The translations under genes and the position numbers were made by a program. The notes under the pieces were generated by a model. The model did no database searches, had not been told where the DNA came from, and saw only the letters and a program-made list of their open reading frames with translations. Below, one piece after another: positions 32,112 through 38,962 of a stretch of 38,962 bases of DNA. Positions within the stretch are counted from its first letter, which is position 1. Each line of letters starts with the position of its first letter. Origin of the DNA: an uncultured Chthonomonadaceae bacterium (GTDB lineage Bacteria > Armatimonadota > Fimbriimonadia > Fimbriimonadales > Fimbriimonadaceae); contig CAMLDW010000024.1 in the NCBI GenBank assembly GCA_946479035.1, positions 1 to 38,962 on the forward strand, read 5' to 3'.

Positions 32112-33509
32112 TCAGAGGGTTGAGCGGCTCGAGTCCGTGTCCTGCACGAGCGGTTTGAGGACCTTCCTCACGTATCCCGGGTCGATTTCTACCTTTTTGG
32201 GGGCCCGCTCCGGCGCGTCGAACAGCAGGTCCTCCAGGAGCTTTTCGACCATTGTGTGGAGCCGCCTCGCGCCGATGTCGGTCGTGTTCCTGTTCACCTG
32301 GGCGGCCATGTGGGCGATCTCATCGAGCGCGCCGTCCGTGAACTCCACCTCCACCCCCTCGACCGAGAGCAGCTTCTGGTACTGCTTTGTCAGCGCGTTC
32401 TTCGGCTCTCGCAGAATTCGGCAGAGGTCGTCCTCGTTCAGCGCGTCGAGCTTGACGCGGATCGGCAGGCGGCCCTGCAGCTCCGGGATGAGGTCGCTCG
32501 GCGACGACTCGTGGAACGCGCCCGCGCAGATAAACAGGATATGGTCCGTGTCGAGCGGGCCGAACTTCGTCTGCACCGTCGCACCCTCGATGACGGGAAG
32601 GAGGTCGCGCTGCACTCCCTCTCGGCTGACGTCCGGCCCAGCGCCCTTGATCGCCGGCATAGCGATCTTATCGATCTCGTCGAGGAAAACGATCCCCGTC
32701 TCGGAGGCGCGCTTGAGCCCCTCTTGGTGCAGGGTGTGCTGATCGATCGCAGCGCGCGCCTCTCCCTCCTCCAAGAACGGCAGAGCGTCCTTGACTCTGA
32801 TCTTGCGATACACGCGTTGCTTGCGGCTGAGCGGAGACATGCTGTTGAAGTCCAGCCCCATCTCCTCGAGCCCCTGGTTGCTAAAGACCTGTAGGAAAGG
32901 GCTCCCCTGCTCTTCGCTCTCGACGTCTATGAAGAGCTCGTTGTGCTTGCCGCTCTCGATCTCGCTCCGCAGCCTCGCGCGCCGGTCTTCGCGCGGCTCG
33001 CGCGGCGGCGGCTCAGGCTGCGACTCTTGCACGTGGTGACCGATCAGTCCGAACGGGCTGACCTGCTCGGCGTACTCCGGATCGTACGGCTCGACCATGT
33101 CGATCAGGCGCTCCATCGCCGCTTCCCTCGCCACGGGGCGGGCCTCTTCGACCATCTCCTTCTCGACGAGCCGCACTGCCGTCGCCGCCAAGTCGCGGAT
33201 CATAGAGTCCACGTCGCGCCCCACGTAACCGATCTCGGTGAACTTCGTCGCTTCGACCTTCACGAACGGGGCGCGCGCCAACTGCGCCAGCCGCCGTGCG
33301 ATCTCGGTCTTGCCCACTCCGGTGGGGCCGATCATCAGGATGTTCTTCGGCGTGACCTCCGCGCGCTCGCTCTCCGGCAGTTGGTGCCGCCGGTACCTGT
33401 TGCGCAGAGCGACGGCCACAGCCTTCTTCGCCGCTGTCTGGCCCACGATGTACTGGTCCAGCTCGGCGACGATCTGCGACGGGGTGAGGTGCTCGATCGG
33501 AAGAGGCAT
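32112..33509 (-). CDS. hslU: ATP-dependent protease ATPase subunit HslU (ClpY)
   Basis: A 465-residue AAA+ unfoldase of the HslUV protease. LTPSQIVAELDQYIVGQTAAKKAVAVALRNRYRRHQL is the family start (quoted here as LDQYIVGQ...ALRNRYRR). Walker A is GPTGVGKT (61-68) and the sequence VEATKFTEIGYVGRDVDSMI is diagnostic of HslU over ClpX. Walker B is GIVFLDEIDKI. The I-domain between them is slightly long and charged. A TTG at 33515 would add two residues. hslV is not adjacent on either side, although it normally is. It follows the cysteine desulfurase gene by about 31 bp. Confidence 0.94.
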   Translation of the reverse strand: MPLPIEHLTPSQIVAELDQYIVGQTAAKKAVAVALRNRYRRHQLPESERAEVTPKNILMIGPTGVGKTEIARRLAQLARAPFVKVEATKFTEIGYVGRDVDSMIRDLAATAVRLVEKEMVEEARPVAREAAMERLIDMVEPYDPEYAEQVSPFGLIGHHVQESQPEPPPREPREDRRARLRSEIESGKHNELFIDVESEEQGSPFLQVFSNQGLEEMGLDFNSMSPLSRKQRVYRKIRVKDALPFLEEGEARAAIDQHTLHQEGLKRASETGIVFLDEIDKIAMPAIKGAGPDVSREGVQRDLLPVIEGATVQTKFGPLDTDHILFICAGAFHESSPSDLIPELQGRLPIRVKLDALNEDDLCRILREPKNALTKQYQKLLSVEGVEVEFTDGALDEIAHMAAQVNRNTTDIGARRLHTMVEKLLEDLLFDAPERAPKKVEIDPGYVRKVLKPLVQDTDSSRSTL

Positions 33510-33540
33510 CGGCAATCCGTTTGTACCTGTTCCTACGCCG

Positions 33541-34695
33541 TCACACGCGGGAAGCGATGCTCAGAGCGGCGTCGGCGACCCTTCGCGCCGCCTCGACGGC
33601 CTCTGCGTCGGTCGTTTCTGGGCCAAAGCTGAACCTGACCCCCTCGCCAGCGGACTCGCCCCAGCCGCACGCGAGCAGCACGTGGCTCGGCTCGATGCTG
33701 CCACTGCTGCACGCCGCGCCCGCGCTCGCCGCCACGCCAGTTCGGTCGAGCAGGATGAGAAGGCTCTCTGCCGAAACGCCCTCGAACCTCAGGTGCAGGT
33801 GCCCCGGCAGGCACGGCGCGTCTTCGACAGAGAAGCGGACGGGCGGCGTCTCCTGCTCGATCAGCGCGCGTTTGAACGCGCTCCTTGCCTTGGACTTTCT
33901 CTCGTCTTGCGACTGGTCCTGCAAGGAGAGGCGCACCGCCTCTGCAAACCCGACGATCGCGGCGACGTTCTCCGTGCCGGCGCGCACGTCCCTCTCCTGC
34001 CCGCCGCCGAGCATGGTCGGCGCGATCGGAGTGCCGCCGCGCACGTAGAGCGCGCCCGCCCCTTTCGGCCCGCGCAGCTTGTGCGCGGAGAGAGTGACGA
34101 GGTCCGCGCCGAGGTCGTTGACGGTCCACCGCCTGCCCTCGCACCAAGGGAACGTCTGCACCGCGTCGCAGTGGAACAGCGCGCCGTGCTTCTTTGCGAG
34201 CTCCGCGATCGGGCGCACCTCCGTGACTGTGCCGAGCTCGTTGTTAGCGTGCATCGCGCTCACGAGAAGTACGTCGTCCCCGAGCGCCTTTCCCAATGCG
34301 CCCATGTCCGGTCGGGCGAACTTGTCGACGGGCAGGCACTCGAACGCAAAGCCGAGCCGCTCGAGCAGTGGCCGCGCGTTGATCACACAGTGGTGCTCGG
34401 CCGCAGAGACCAGCACCCGCTTGCGCCCCCCCTTGTGGGCGAGCGCCGTGCCGACCAGCGCGAGGTTCGCCGCTTCCGTCCCGCTGCTGGTAAAGACCAC
34501 CTCTCCAAAGAGGCACCCGAGCGCGCCGCTCAGTACTTCGCGCGAGGCGTCGATCGCCTCCTTCGCGCGCCGGCCCTCCTCGTAGAGCGACGACGGGTTG
34601 CCGTGCTCGCGTTCCAGCCACGGCGTCATCGCCTCGCGCGCGCGCGGGTGCAGCGGCGACGTCGCGGCGTAGTCGAGGTAGATGCGGCCGGTCAT
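33541..34695 (-). CDS. Cysteine desulfurase (NifS/IscS family)
   Basis: A 384-residue PLP enzyme that takes sulfur from cysteine as a persulfide for Fe-S clusters or tRNA thiolation. It opens IYLDYAATSPLHPRAREAM. PLP contacts are visible: H101 (EHH), D177 and Q180 (HCDAVQ), and the Schiff-base Lys K206 (LSAHKLRGPKG). The catalytic Cys is C329 in AASAGAACSSGS, the short active-site loop of the NifS/IscS class. The ATG at 34695 overlaps the stop of the CPBP gene (ATGA). hslU follows. IscS and NifS cannot be separated, and no iscU lies next to it. Confidence 0.93.
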   Translation of the reverse strand: MTGRIYLDYAATSPLHPRAREAMTPWLEREHGNPSSLYEEGRRAKEAIDASREVLSGALGCLFGEVVFTSSGTEAANLALVGTALAHKGGRKRVLVSAAEHHCVINARPLLERLGFAFECLPVDKFARPDMGALGKALGDDVLLVSAMHANNELGTVTEVRPIAELAKKHGALFHCDAVQTFPWCEGRRWTVNDLGADLVTLSAHKLRGPKGAGALYVRGGTPIAPTMLGGGQERDVRAGTENVAAIVGFAEAVRLSLQDQSQDERKSKARSAFKRALIEQETPPVRFSVEDAPCLPGHLHLRFEGVSAESLLILLDRTGVAASAGAACSSGSIEPSHVLLACGWGESAGEGVRFSFGPETTDAEAVEAARRVADAALSIASRV

Positions 34696-36089
34696 CCTAT
34701 TAAGTACGCTGCCATGAAGATGACTCCGTTGTGCACCATGTGCAGCACGAAGCAGGGAACCAACGAGCCTGTGTAGTAGCGGAGGTAGGCCGAGGCCGCC
34801 CCGGTCGTCATCAGCGCTGGCCAGATCAGCGGCCCTTGTGGGTGGATCGCCGCGAACAGAAACCCGCAGAGCAGCACGGCGCTGATCGGCTTCTTTAGCT
34901 GCGTCGCGAGCGCCGGCAGGAGCAGACCGCGGAACACGAGCTCCTCCGTCAGCGGCGCGAGCACGACGATGGTCAGTCCGATCGCCAGCCACTGAAGCCC
35001 CGACGCGTTAGCGATGTCGGTGTCGATCGGGTGGCTCGGTACGGGCAGCACCTTCGAAAGCTTGCTCACGACGAGGATCACAGCGACGAGCAGTGGCACG
35101 GTGCAGGCATAACCGTACAGACCAAGGCACACGAGCTTCCAGAACGGCTGTCGCGGGCCCACGACCTCGCGCAAGGAGTCGCTGCGGCCCAAGACTCGCG
35201 GGTAGAGCGCGATGACCGCGCCGAGGCCGATGAGCGACAGCGCAATCGCCGTCGTCCACACCTCGCCGAGCGCCTTGAACGCTGCGATCCTGCGCAACTC
35301 CAGCGGCAACAGCGAGACCAGGGCGAAGATCAGGAGGTAGCTCGCAAACCGAACCATGAACCGGTCGCCGTCCGACTTTTCGATCGCGCCGAAACCGACC
35401 GGCGCAAGCGCCCCGCCCAGAGCGCGCACGAAGAACAAAAGGAGCCCGGCCGAGCACGCAAGGAACACGAAGAAAGCCGCTGCGAGCTTCATGAACACGT
35501 ACCTGTCGCCCAGTCCCGCTCGCCCGCTCGGGAGCTCGAGCATCTCCTTGGCCTGGACCTGCGCGAGCCTCATCGCAAAGCCGTGCGGCTCACGTGCGGC
35601 GAACCGCTCGACCTGCTCTTGAGTCAGCACGTCGCCACCGTAGATCTCCGCCATCTCGTTCAAAGCCTTGTCCTTGCTCTTGGCGAGGGCGAGCAGCGCG
35701 GAGACGGGCACGGCCGTTCCCGCCTCGTGGGACGCGACGACGACGACCTCCGCGGCCCGCTCTGACTTGGGGACGAGCTTCAGCGCGTCGTCGGCGATCG
35801 ACTGATAGGCGTCCTTGTTCGACTCCTTTGTGTTCTCCGGGAGCGCCGAGAGGCCGATCGTCGAAGCCTGCTGCGAGACTGCCGACTGCAGCTCTTGCTC
35901 CAGCACGACTGCCCGGTCCTCTTCGTTTCCGCCAACGAAGTAGTTGCCCACCGCCATCACGGCCACCAGGCCGAGCAAAAGGAAAGACACGATCCAACCG
36001 CTGAGCGAACGCGGGCGGGCTGCGACCGGCGGCTCGACCCAGACCGGCGCGGCTACGCCTTCAGTCATCGGGGTCGGCTCGTCGGGCAT
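34692..36089 (-). CDS. CPBP (CAAX/Rce1-like) intramembrane metalloprotease
   Basis: A 465-residue membrane protein with a cytosolic N-terminal part (about residues 1-30, Pro-rich), a first helix (WIVSFLLLGLVAVMAVGNYF), an extended soluble segment (about 55-160), and then about eight helices. The CPBP catalytic motifs are in order: EExxxR at 382-387 (EELVFRG), then FAAIH and the C-terminal HMVHN. ATG at 36089 is preferred: TATATT lies 9 nt before it, while the longer start at 36143 has no motif. Substrates in bacteria are mostly unknown; some members mature or protect against bacteriocins. Divergent from dinB. Confidence 0.85.
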   Translation of the reverse strand: MPDEPTPMTEGVAAPVWVEPPVAARPRSLSGWIVSFLLLGLVAVMAVGNYFVGGNEEDRAVVLEQELQSAVSQQASTIGLSALPENTKESNKDAYQSIADDALKLVPKSERAAEVVVVASHEAGTAVPVSALLALAKSKDKALNEMAEIYGGDVLTQEQVERFAAREPHGFAMRLAQVQAKEMLELPSGRAGLGDRYVFMKLAAAFFVFLACSAGLLLFFVRALGGALAPVGFGAIEKSDGDRFMVRFASYLLIFALVSLLPLELRRIAAFKALGEVWTTAIALSLIGLGAVIALYPRVLGRSDSLREVVGPRQPFWKLVCLGLYGYACTVPLLVAVILVVSKLSKVLPVPSHPIDTDIANASGLQWLAIGLTIVVLAPLTEELVFRGLLLPALATQLKKPISAVLLCGFLFAAIHPQGPLIWPALMTTGAASAYLRYYTGSLVPCFVLHMVHNGVIFMAAYLIG

Positions 36090-36098
36090 CGCTCGCCC

Positions 36099-36104
36099 AA
36101 TATA
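36099..36104 (-). promoter_or_regulatory. -10 box TATATT of the CPBP-to-dxs run
   Basis: TATATT on the minus strand, 9 nt before the ATG at 36089. It supports 36089 as the start and marks the head of the eight-gene minus-strand run. Confidence 0.4.
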
Positions 36105-36159
36105 CATGGAGCCATCCCGCCCGTCGCGGGCCCTGAGCGACATCGCACGGAAGGGCTGA

Positions 36160-36165
36160 TATAAT
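36160..36165 (+). promoter_or_regulatory. Extended -10 box (TG-n-TATAAT) of the dinB promoter
   Basis: TGATATAAT, with the perfect hexamer ending 6 nt before the GTG at 36172. Transcription would start on the GTG. No LexA-type palindrome is evident next to it. Confidence 0.55.
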
Positions 36166-36171
36166 CATGCC

Positions 36172-37452
36172 GTGGTAGACAGCCATCTACCGTTCATGGA
36201 GCGCGACCCGCGGCCCTTGCGCGTCGTTTTCTTGGACCTCAACGCGTACTTCGCCTCCGTCGAACAGGCGGAGCGCCCGGAGCTGCGCGGCAAGCCGATC
36301 GCCGTCGCGCCCGTCATGTCGGACGGCGGCACCGTCATCGCGGCGAGCTACGAGGCCAAGGCGTTCGGCGTCAAGACCGGCACTCGGGTCGGCGACGCGA
36401 AGAGGATGTGCCCCGAGATCATCGTCGTCGACGGGCGTCACGCGCTCTATACCCACTACCACGACAGGATCAAGGAGGCGGTCGAGACCGTGCTCCCCGT
36501 CGACAAGGTCAAGAGCATCGACGAGATGAGCTTCCGACTGATCGGCAAGGAGCGCGAACCGGAGGAGGCCGTCAAGCTCGCCCACCGGATGAAAGCGGCA
36601 ATCCGTGACAAGGTGGCGGAGACGATGACTTGCAGCATCGGCATCGCGCCCAACGAGTTCCTCGCCAAGCTCTGCACCGACATGAAGAAGCCCGACGGGC
36701 TGGTGGTGATCCAGTCCCACGAGCTGCCCGACCGGCTGCGCGGCCTGCCCGTCACGACCTTCTGCGGCATCAACAAGCGGATGGCCGCGCGGCTCGGCTC
36801 CGCCGGCATCTTCGACTCCGACGGAATGATCGACGCGACGCGCGACGACCTCCGCCGCGCGTTCGGCTCCGTCACCGGCGAGCGCTGGTGGTACTTGCTG
36901 CGCGGGTTCGAGATCCACGAAGACCCGGTCCAGCGCCGATCGCTCGGCCACTCGCACGTCCTGCCGCCCGACCGCCGAAATCCCCAGGGCGCCAAGGACG
37001 TGCTGATGCGCCTGATCCAGAAGGCCACAGCGCGCCTGCGCGACGAGGGCCTCTGGGCGACCGAGCTCCACCTGCGGGTCGGCGCACGCGGCGCGCCGTG
37101 GAAGGTCTGGACCAAGCTCCCGCCCATCCAGGACACCGTCAGCGTGGTGCAGCGGTTCCAGGAGCTCTGGGAGGGCCGCGACTTCGAAGGAACCCCGAAC
37201 ATCGTGGCCGTCACCTTCTGCGGGCTGCACGAAGCCGGAGAGGTCACACCCAGCCTCTTCGACGAGACGGTCAGGGCGGCCGAGGCCAGCCGCGCCGTAG
37301 ACAGGCTCAACAGGAGGCTCGGCAAGAACAGCATCCTGCTCGCCAACACGGTCAAGGCCAAGGACACCGCGCCCGAGCGGATCGCCTTCACCAAGACCTC
37401 CCTTTTCAAGGAAGGCAAGGGGGACAACGAGTGGAAGGAGGGACCCGCCTAG
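36172..37452 (+). CDS. dinB: DNA polymerase IV (Y-family translesion polymerase)
   Basis: A 426-residue error-prone polymerase. The palm metal ligands are D22 (FLDLNAYFASVEQ) and D117-E118 (KSIDEMSF). The usual second Asp of the first motif (DMD) is N24 here, which is not a metal ligand in DinB. The helix-hairpin segment GITTFCGINKRMAARLG-type and the IAPNEFLAKLCTDMKKPDGL block are typical, and the C-terminal little-finger region extends to a long tail. The GTG start is supported by the TATAAT box; ATG at 36196 (eight codons in) also precedes the conserved part. Divergent from the CPBP gene. Confidence 0.92.
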   Translation: MVDSHLPFMERDPRPLRVVFLDLNAYFASVEQAERPELRGKPIAVAPVMSDGGTVIAASYEAKAFGVKTGTRVGDAKRMCPEIIVVDGRHALYTHYHDRIKEAVETVLPVDKVKSIDEMSFRLIGKEREPEEAVKLAHRMKAAIRDKVAETMTCSIGIAPNEFLAKLCTDMKKPDGLVVIQSHELPDRLRGLPVTTFCGINKRMAARLGSAGIFDSDGMIDATRDDLRRAFGSVTGERWWYLLRGFEIHEDPVQRRSLGHSHVLPPDRRNPQGAKDVLMRLIQKATARLRDEGLWATELHLRVGARGAPWKVWTKLPPIQDTVSVVQRFQELWEGRDFEGTPNIVAVTFCGLHEAGEVTPSLFDETVRAAEASRAVDRLNRRLGKNSILLANTVKAKDTAPERIAFTKTSLFKEGKGDNEWKEGPA

Positions 37453-37597
37453 GACCACGATAGATCCAGCCCCCGACCAGCGACTCTCTTGCCACCTAAG
37501 GCCGATTAGGACGTGACCGATGGAAGCAGGAACGAGCCAGGCGATGGAAAGAGCCGCTTTGAGGCAGGGGCCTTCTTTGTGGGAGGAGGGACGGACG

Positions 37598-38092
37598 ATG
37601 GATCCGACCGAGCTGCAGCGGCTTTACCTAGACGACGTCTGGCGGTTCGTCTCTTCGAGGCTCGACCACCAGCAGGACGCAGAGGACGTGACCATGGAGG
37701 TCATGGCCGCAGCGTTCGCCAAGCTCCGTGGCGACACACTCGTCGCCGAGCCCAGGCTCTGGCTGTTGACGATCGCGAAGAACAAGGTCTCGGACGCGCT
37801 GCGCCGCCGGTACCGGCGGCGTGAGACGCCGCTGGCCGAAAGCGACAGCGCCGAAGCGCCCGACCACATTCGCCGCTTTGCGGTGAACTCGATCCTCGAC
37901 CAGATGCCGGAAGACCACAGCCAAGCGCTCGTTCTCAAGTACGTGAACGGGCTCTCGACCGACGAGGTCGCGTCTGTGATGCACCGCAGCACGGACGCGG
38001 CCAACAGCCTGCTCCAAAGGGCCAGGCAGAGCTTCCGAGAGCTGGGTACGGGCACGTTCGATCTGACCGACCGGGAGGAAGAAGACCGATGA
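37598..38092 (+). CDS. ECF-type RNA polymerase sigma factor
   Basis: A 164-residue extracytoplasmic-function sigma factor. Region 2 (about residues 8-70) has LDDVWRFVSSRLDHQQDAEDVTMEVM and the basic stretch LRRRYRRR after it. Region 4 (about 105-155) has ILDQMPEDHSQALVLKYVNGLSTDEVASVMHRST. The ATG at 37598 follows a strong GGAGGAGGG; the frame is open to 37520, and an upstream ATG at 37520 is possible. It overlaps the next gene (ATGA), the usual sign of a sigma/anti-sigma pair. A short unexplained gap of about 145 bp with no clear promoter lies between dinB and this gene. Confidence 0.88.
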   Translation: MDPTELQRLYLDDVWRFVSSRLDHQQDAEDVTMEVMAAAFAKLRGDTLVAEPRLWLLTIAKNKVSDALRRRYRRRETPLAESDSAEAPDHIRRFAVNSILDQMPEDHSQALVLKYVNGLSTDEVASVMHRSTDAANSLLQRARQSFRELGTGTFDLTDREEEDR

Positions 38093-38962
38093 AAGACATG
38101 AAGGACGTTTTTGAAAAGCAACCGATCGCAGGCGAGGCACCGCAGGGCCTGCGCAACAAGGTCGAGTTCGCGGCCAGGCAAAAACCGCGCCGCAACTGGT
38201 TCGCGCCCGGCTACCGCTGGGCTGCGGCCGCGACTCTCGCCGCCGCGGCGGTCGTGGGCATCGCCATGATCATGGCGCCGTCCAAGGCCGAGGCCAAGAC
38301 GTGGGACATGGTCACCTCCGCGTACCAAAAGGTCCGCGGCGTGCTCATCCAGATGTCGTTCGACGGAAAGAACGAAAGAGGAACCCTGACGATCGCCGGC
38401 AAGGGCAACGACTGGCACGTGAGCATAGACGGAATACACCAGGGCAAGAGCCAGAAGATGGACCTCTCCTACACGCGTGGTGACCTGACCATCTGGGACG
38501 GCAGAGACACCGCGCAGGTCATCAGCCTGGGCATGCAGCTCCCGTTTTCGCCCGAGCAGATCATGCAAGGCATGACCGAGGAGCTTACGGCCTCCAAGAT
38601 CTTTAAGGAGCACGCCGACGAGATCGGCCGCAACAACATCCGGGTCGAGCAGCCCGTAACCGTCGACGGCCAGCGCGTCTACAACGTGTACATCACGAGC
38701 AGGCAGGGCGAAGGCCAACTGCACGTGCTCGTCAACGCCGAAACGGACTTGCCGATGAGCATGGAGATCATGGGCGATAACGGCACAGCGATGCGCATGA
38801 AGTTCCAGTTCAACGGCGACTTCGACGACAGCTACCTGCAGCCGTTGCTGCCGAGCGGCATCAAGTTCAAGTACATGGACAAGAACGAGCTCGGCGGCCA
38901 GGGCGCCGACTTCATGAAGGGGATGGCTGAGCTCGGCAAAGAGATGGACAAGCGGCACGACC
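38089..38962 (+). CDS. Membrane-anchored partner of the ECF sigma factor with LolA/DUF2092-like outer domain (runs off the right edge)
   Basis: About 291 residues are visible. Residues 1-42 are cytosolic and would bind sigma (KDMKDVFEKQPIAGEAPQGL, then basic RQKPRRNWF). A single hydrophobic helix lies at about 44-63 (AAAATLAAAAVVGIAMIM). The outer part repeats beta-strand patterns (KVRGVLIQMSFDGKNERGTL, YNVYITSRQGEGQLHVLVN, LPMSMEIMGDNG) like LolA/DUF2092 lipoprotein-binding folds. No ZAS-type HxxxCxxC motif is seen, so it is an atypical anti-sigma at best. Its ATG overlaps the sigma stop. The 3' end is cut by the window. Confidence 0.6.
   Translation, partial: MKDMKDVFEKQPIAGEAPQGLRNKVEFAARQKPRRNWFAPGYRWAAAATLAAAAVVGIAMIMAPSKAEAKTWDMVTSAYQKVRGVLIQMSFDGKNERGTLTIAGKGNDWHVSIDGIHQGKSQKMDLSYTRGDLTIWDGRDTAQVISLGMQLPFSPEQIMQGMTEELTASKIFKEHADEIGRNNIRVEQPVTVDGQRVYNVYITSRQGEGQLHVLVNAETDLPMSMEIMGDNGTAMRMKFQFNGDFDDSYLQPLLPSGIKFKYMDKNELGGQGADFMKGMAELGKEMDKRHD

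Noticed and set aside
33238..34776. A 512-codon plus-strand frame opposite hslU and the cysteine desulfurase
   Set aside because: Antisense shadow; the minus-strand genes carry complete active sites.
36187..37458. A 423-codon minus-strand frame opposite dinB
   Set aside because: dinB's Y-family motifs are on the plus strand and intact; the antisense frame has no recognisable feature.
1..38962. CRISPR arrays, rRNA genes, prophage or transposase genes
   Set aside because: None seen on either strand; codon use and gene packing are uniform throughout.

Overview
The window is a GC-rich bacterial chromosome segment with about 44 genes packed on both strands. I see no insertion sequence, prophage, CRISPR array or rRNA. 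Non-mevalonate isoprenoid genes (ispE, dxs), type II fatty-acid synthesis genes, a Thermus-type 7Fe ferredoxin, GatCA, PilZ/HD-GYP signalling proteins and a copper-amine-oxidase-type wall domain suggest a free-living heterotroph. The phylum is inferred: something like Armatimonadota (Fimbriimonadia) or another deep Terrabacteria-type lineage fits, but nothing here proves it. Many start codons sit 6-9 nt behind a TANNNT-type -10 box with no Shine-Dalgarno sequence, so leaderless transcription looks common.

Layout, left to right. 1-2866: 5' part of acetyl-CoA synthetase (-), a two-domain VOC protein, an unknown protein and a DUF4870 membrane protein (+), and tRNA-Ser(CGA) (-). 2897-4852: a DUF255/YyaL-like protein whose thioredoxin-like domain has lost its CxxC (-). 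4888-8988: gatC-gatA-membrane protein-ispE-nucleotidyltransferase operon (+). 9037-10442: small unknown proteins, including a YjfB-like motility protein. 10478-14583: fabD-fabG-acpP-fabF-xerC operon (-), divergent from queF (+). 15001-16266: PhoPQ-related hydrolase (-). 16412-20561: secreted stalk-like protein, membrane HD-GYP sensor and PilZ protein (+), separated by strong hairpins. 20632-23457: A-type Fe-S carrier, TetR regulator, ferredoxin, second PilZ protein and GbsR-type regulator. 23506-25851: lon (+). 25858-26976: nadA (-) behind a structured leader of about 100 nt.

27114-36089 is a compact minus-strand run: CPBP protease, cysteine desulfurase, hslU, a one-TM protein, an HTTM (vitamin K-dependent carboxylase-like) membrane protein, an unknown protein, a GAF/fRMsr-like protein and dxs. 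Gaps are short and several junctions overlap as ATGA. 36172-38962: dinB, then an ECF sigma factor translationally coupled to a membrane-anchored partner that runs off the end.

The points most worth following are the nadA leader, where the ribosome-binding region GGACGG is complementary to two upstream CCGUCC copies; the recurrent leaderless promoters; the gene after HTTM, which has a strong Shine-Dalgarno but no ordinary start codon at the right distance; related leader segments before the HD-GYP and first PilZ genes; and three convergent gene pairs whose stop codons share one CTAG.
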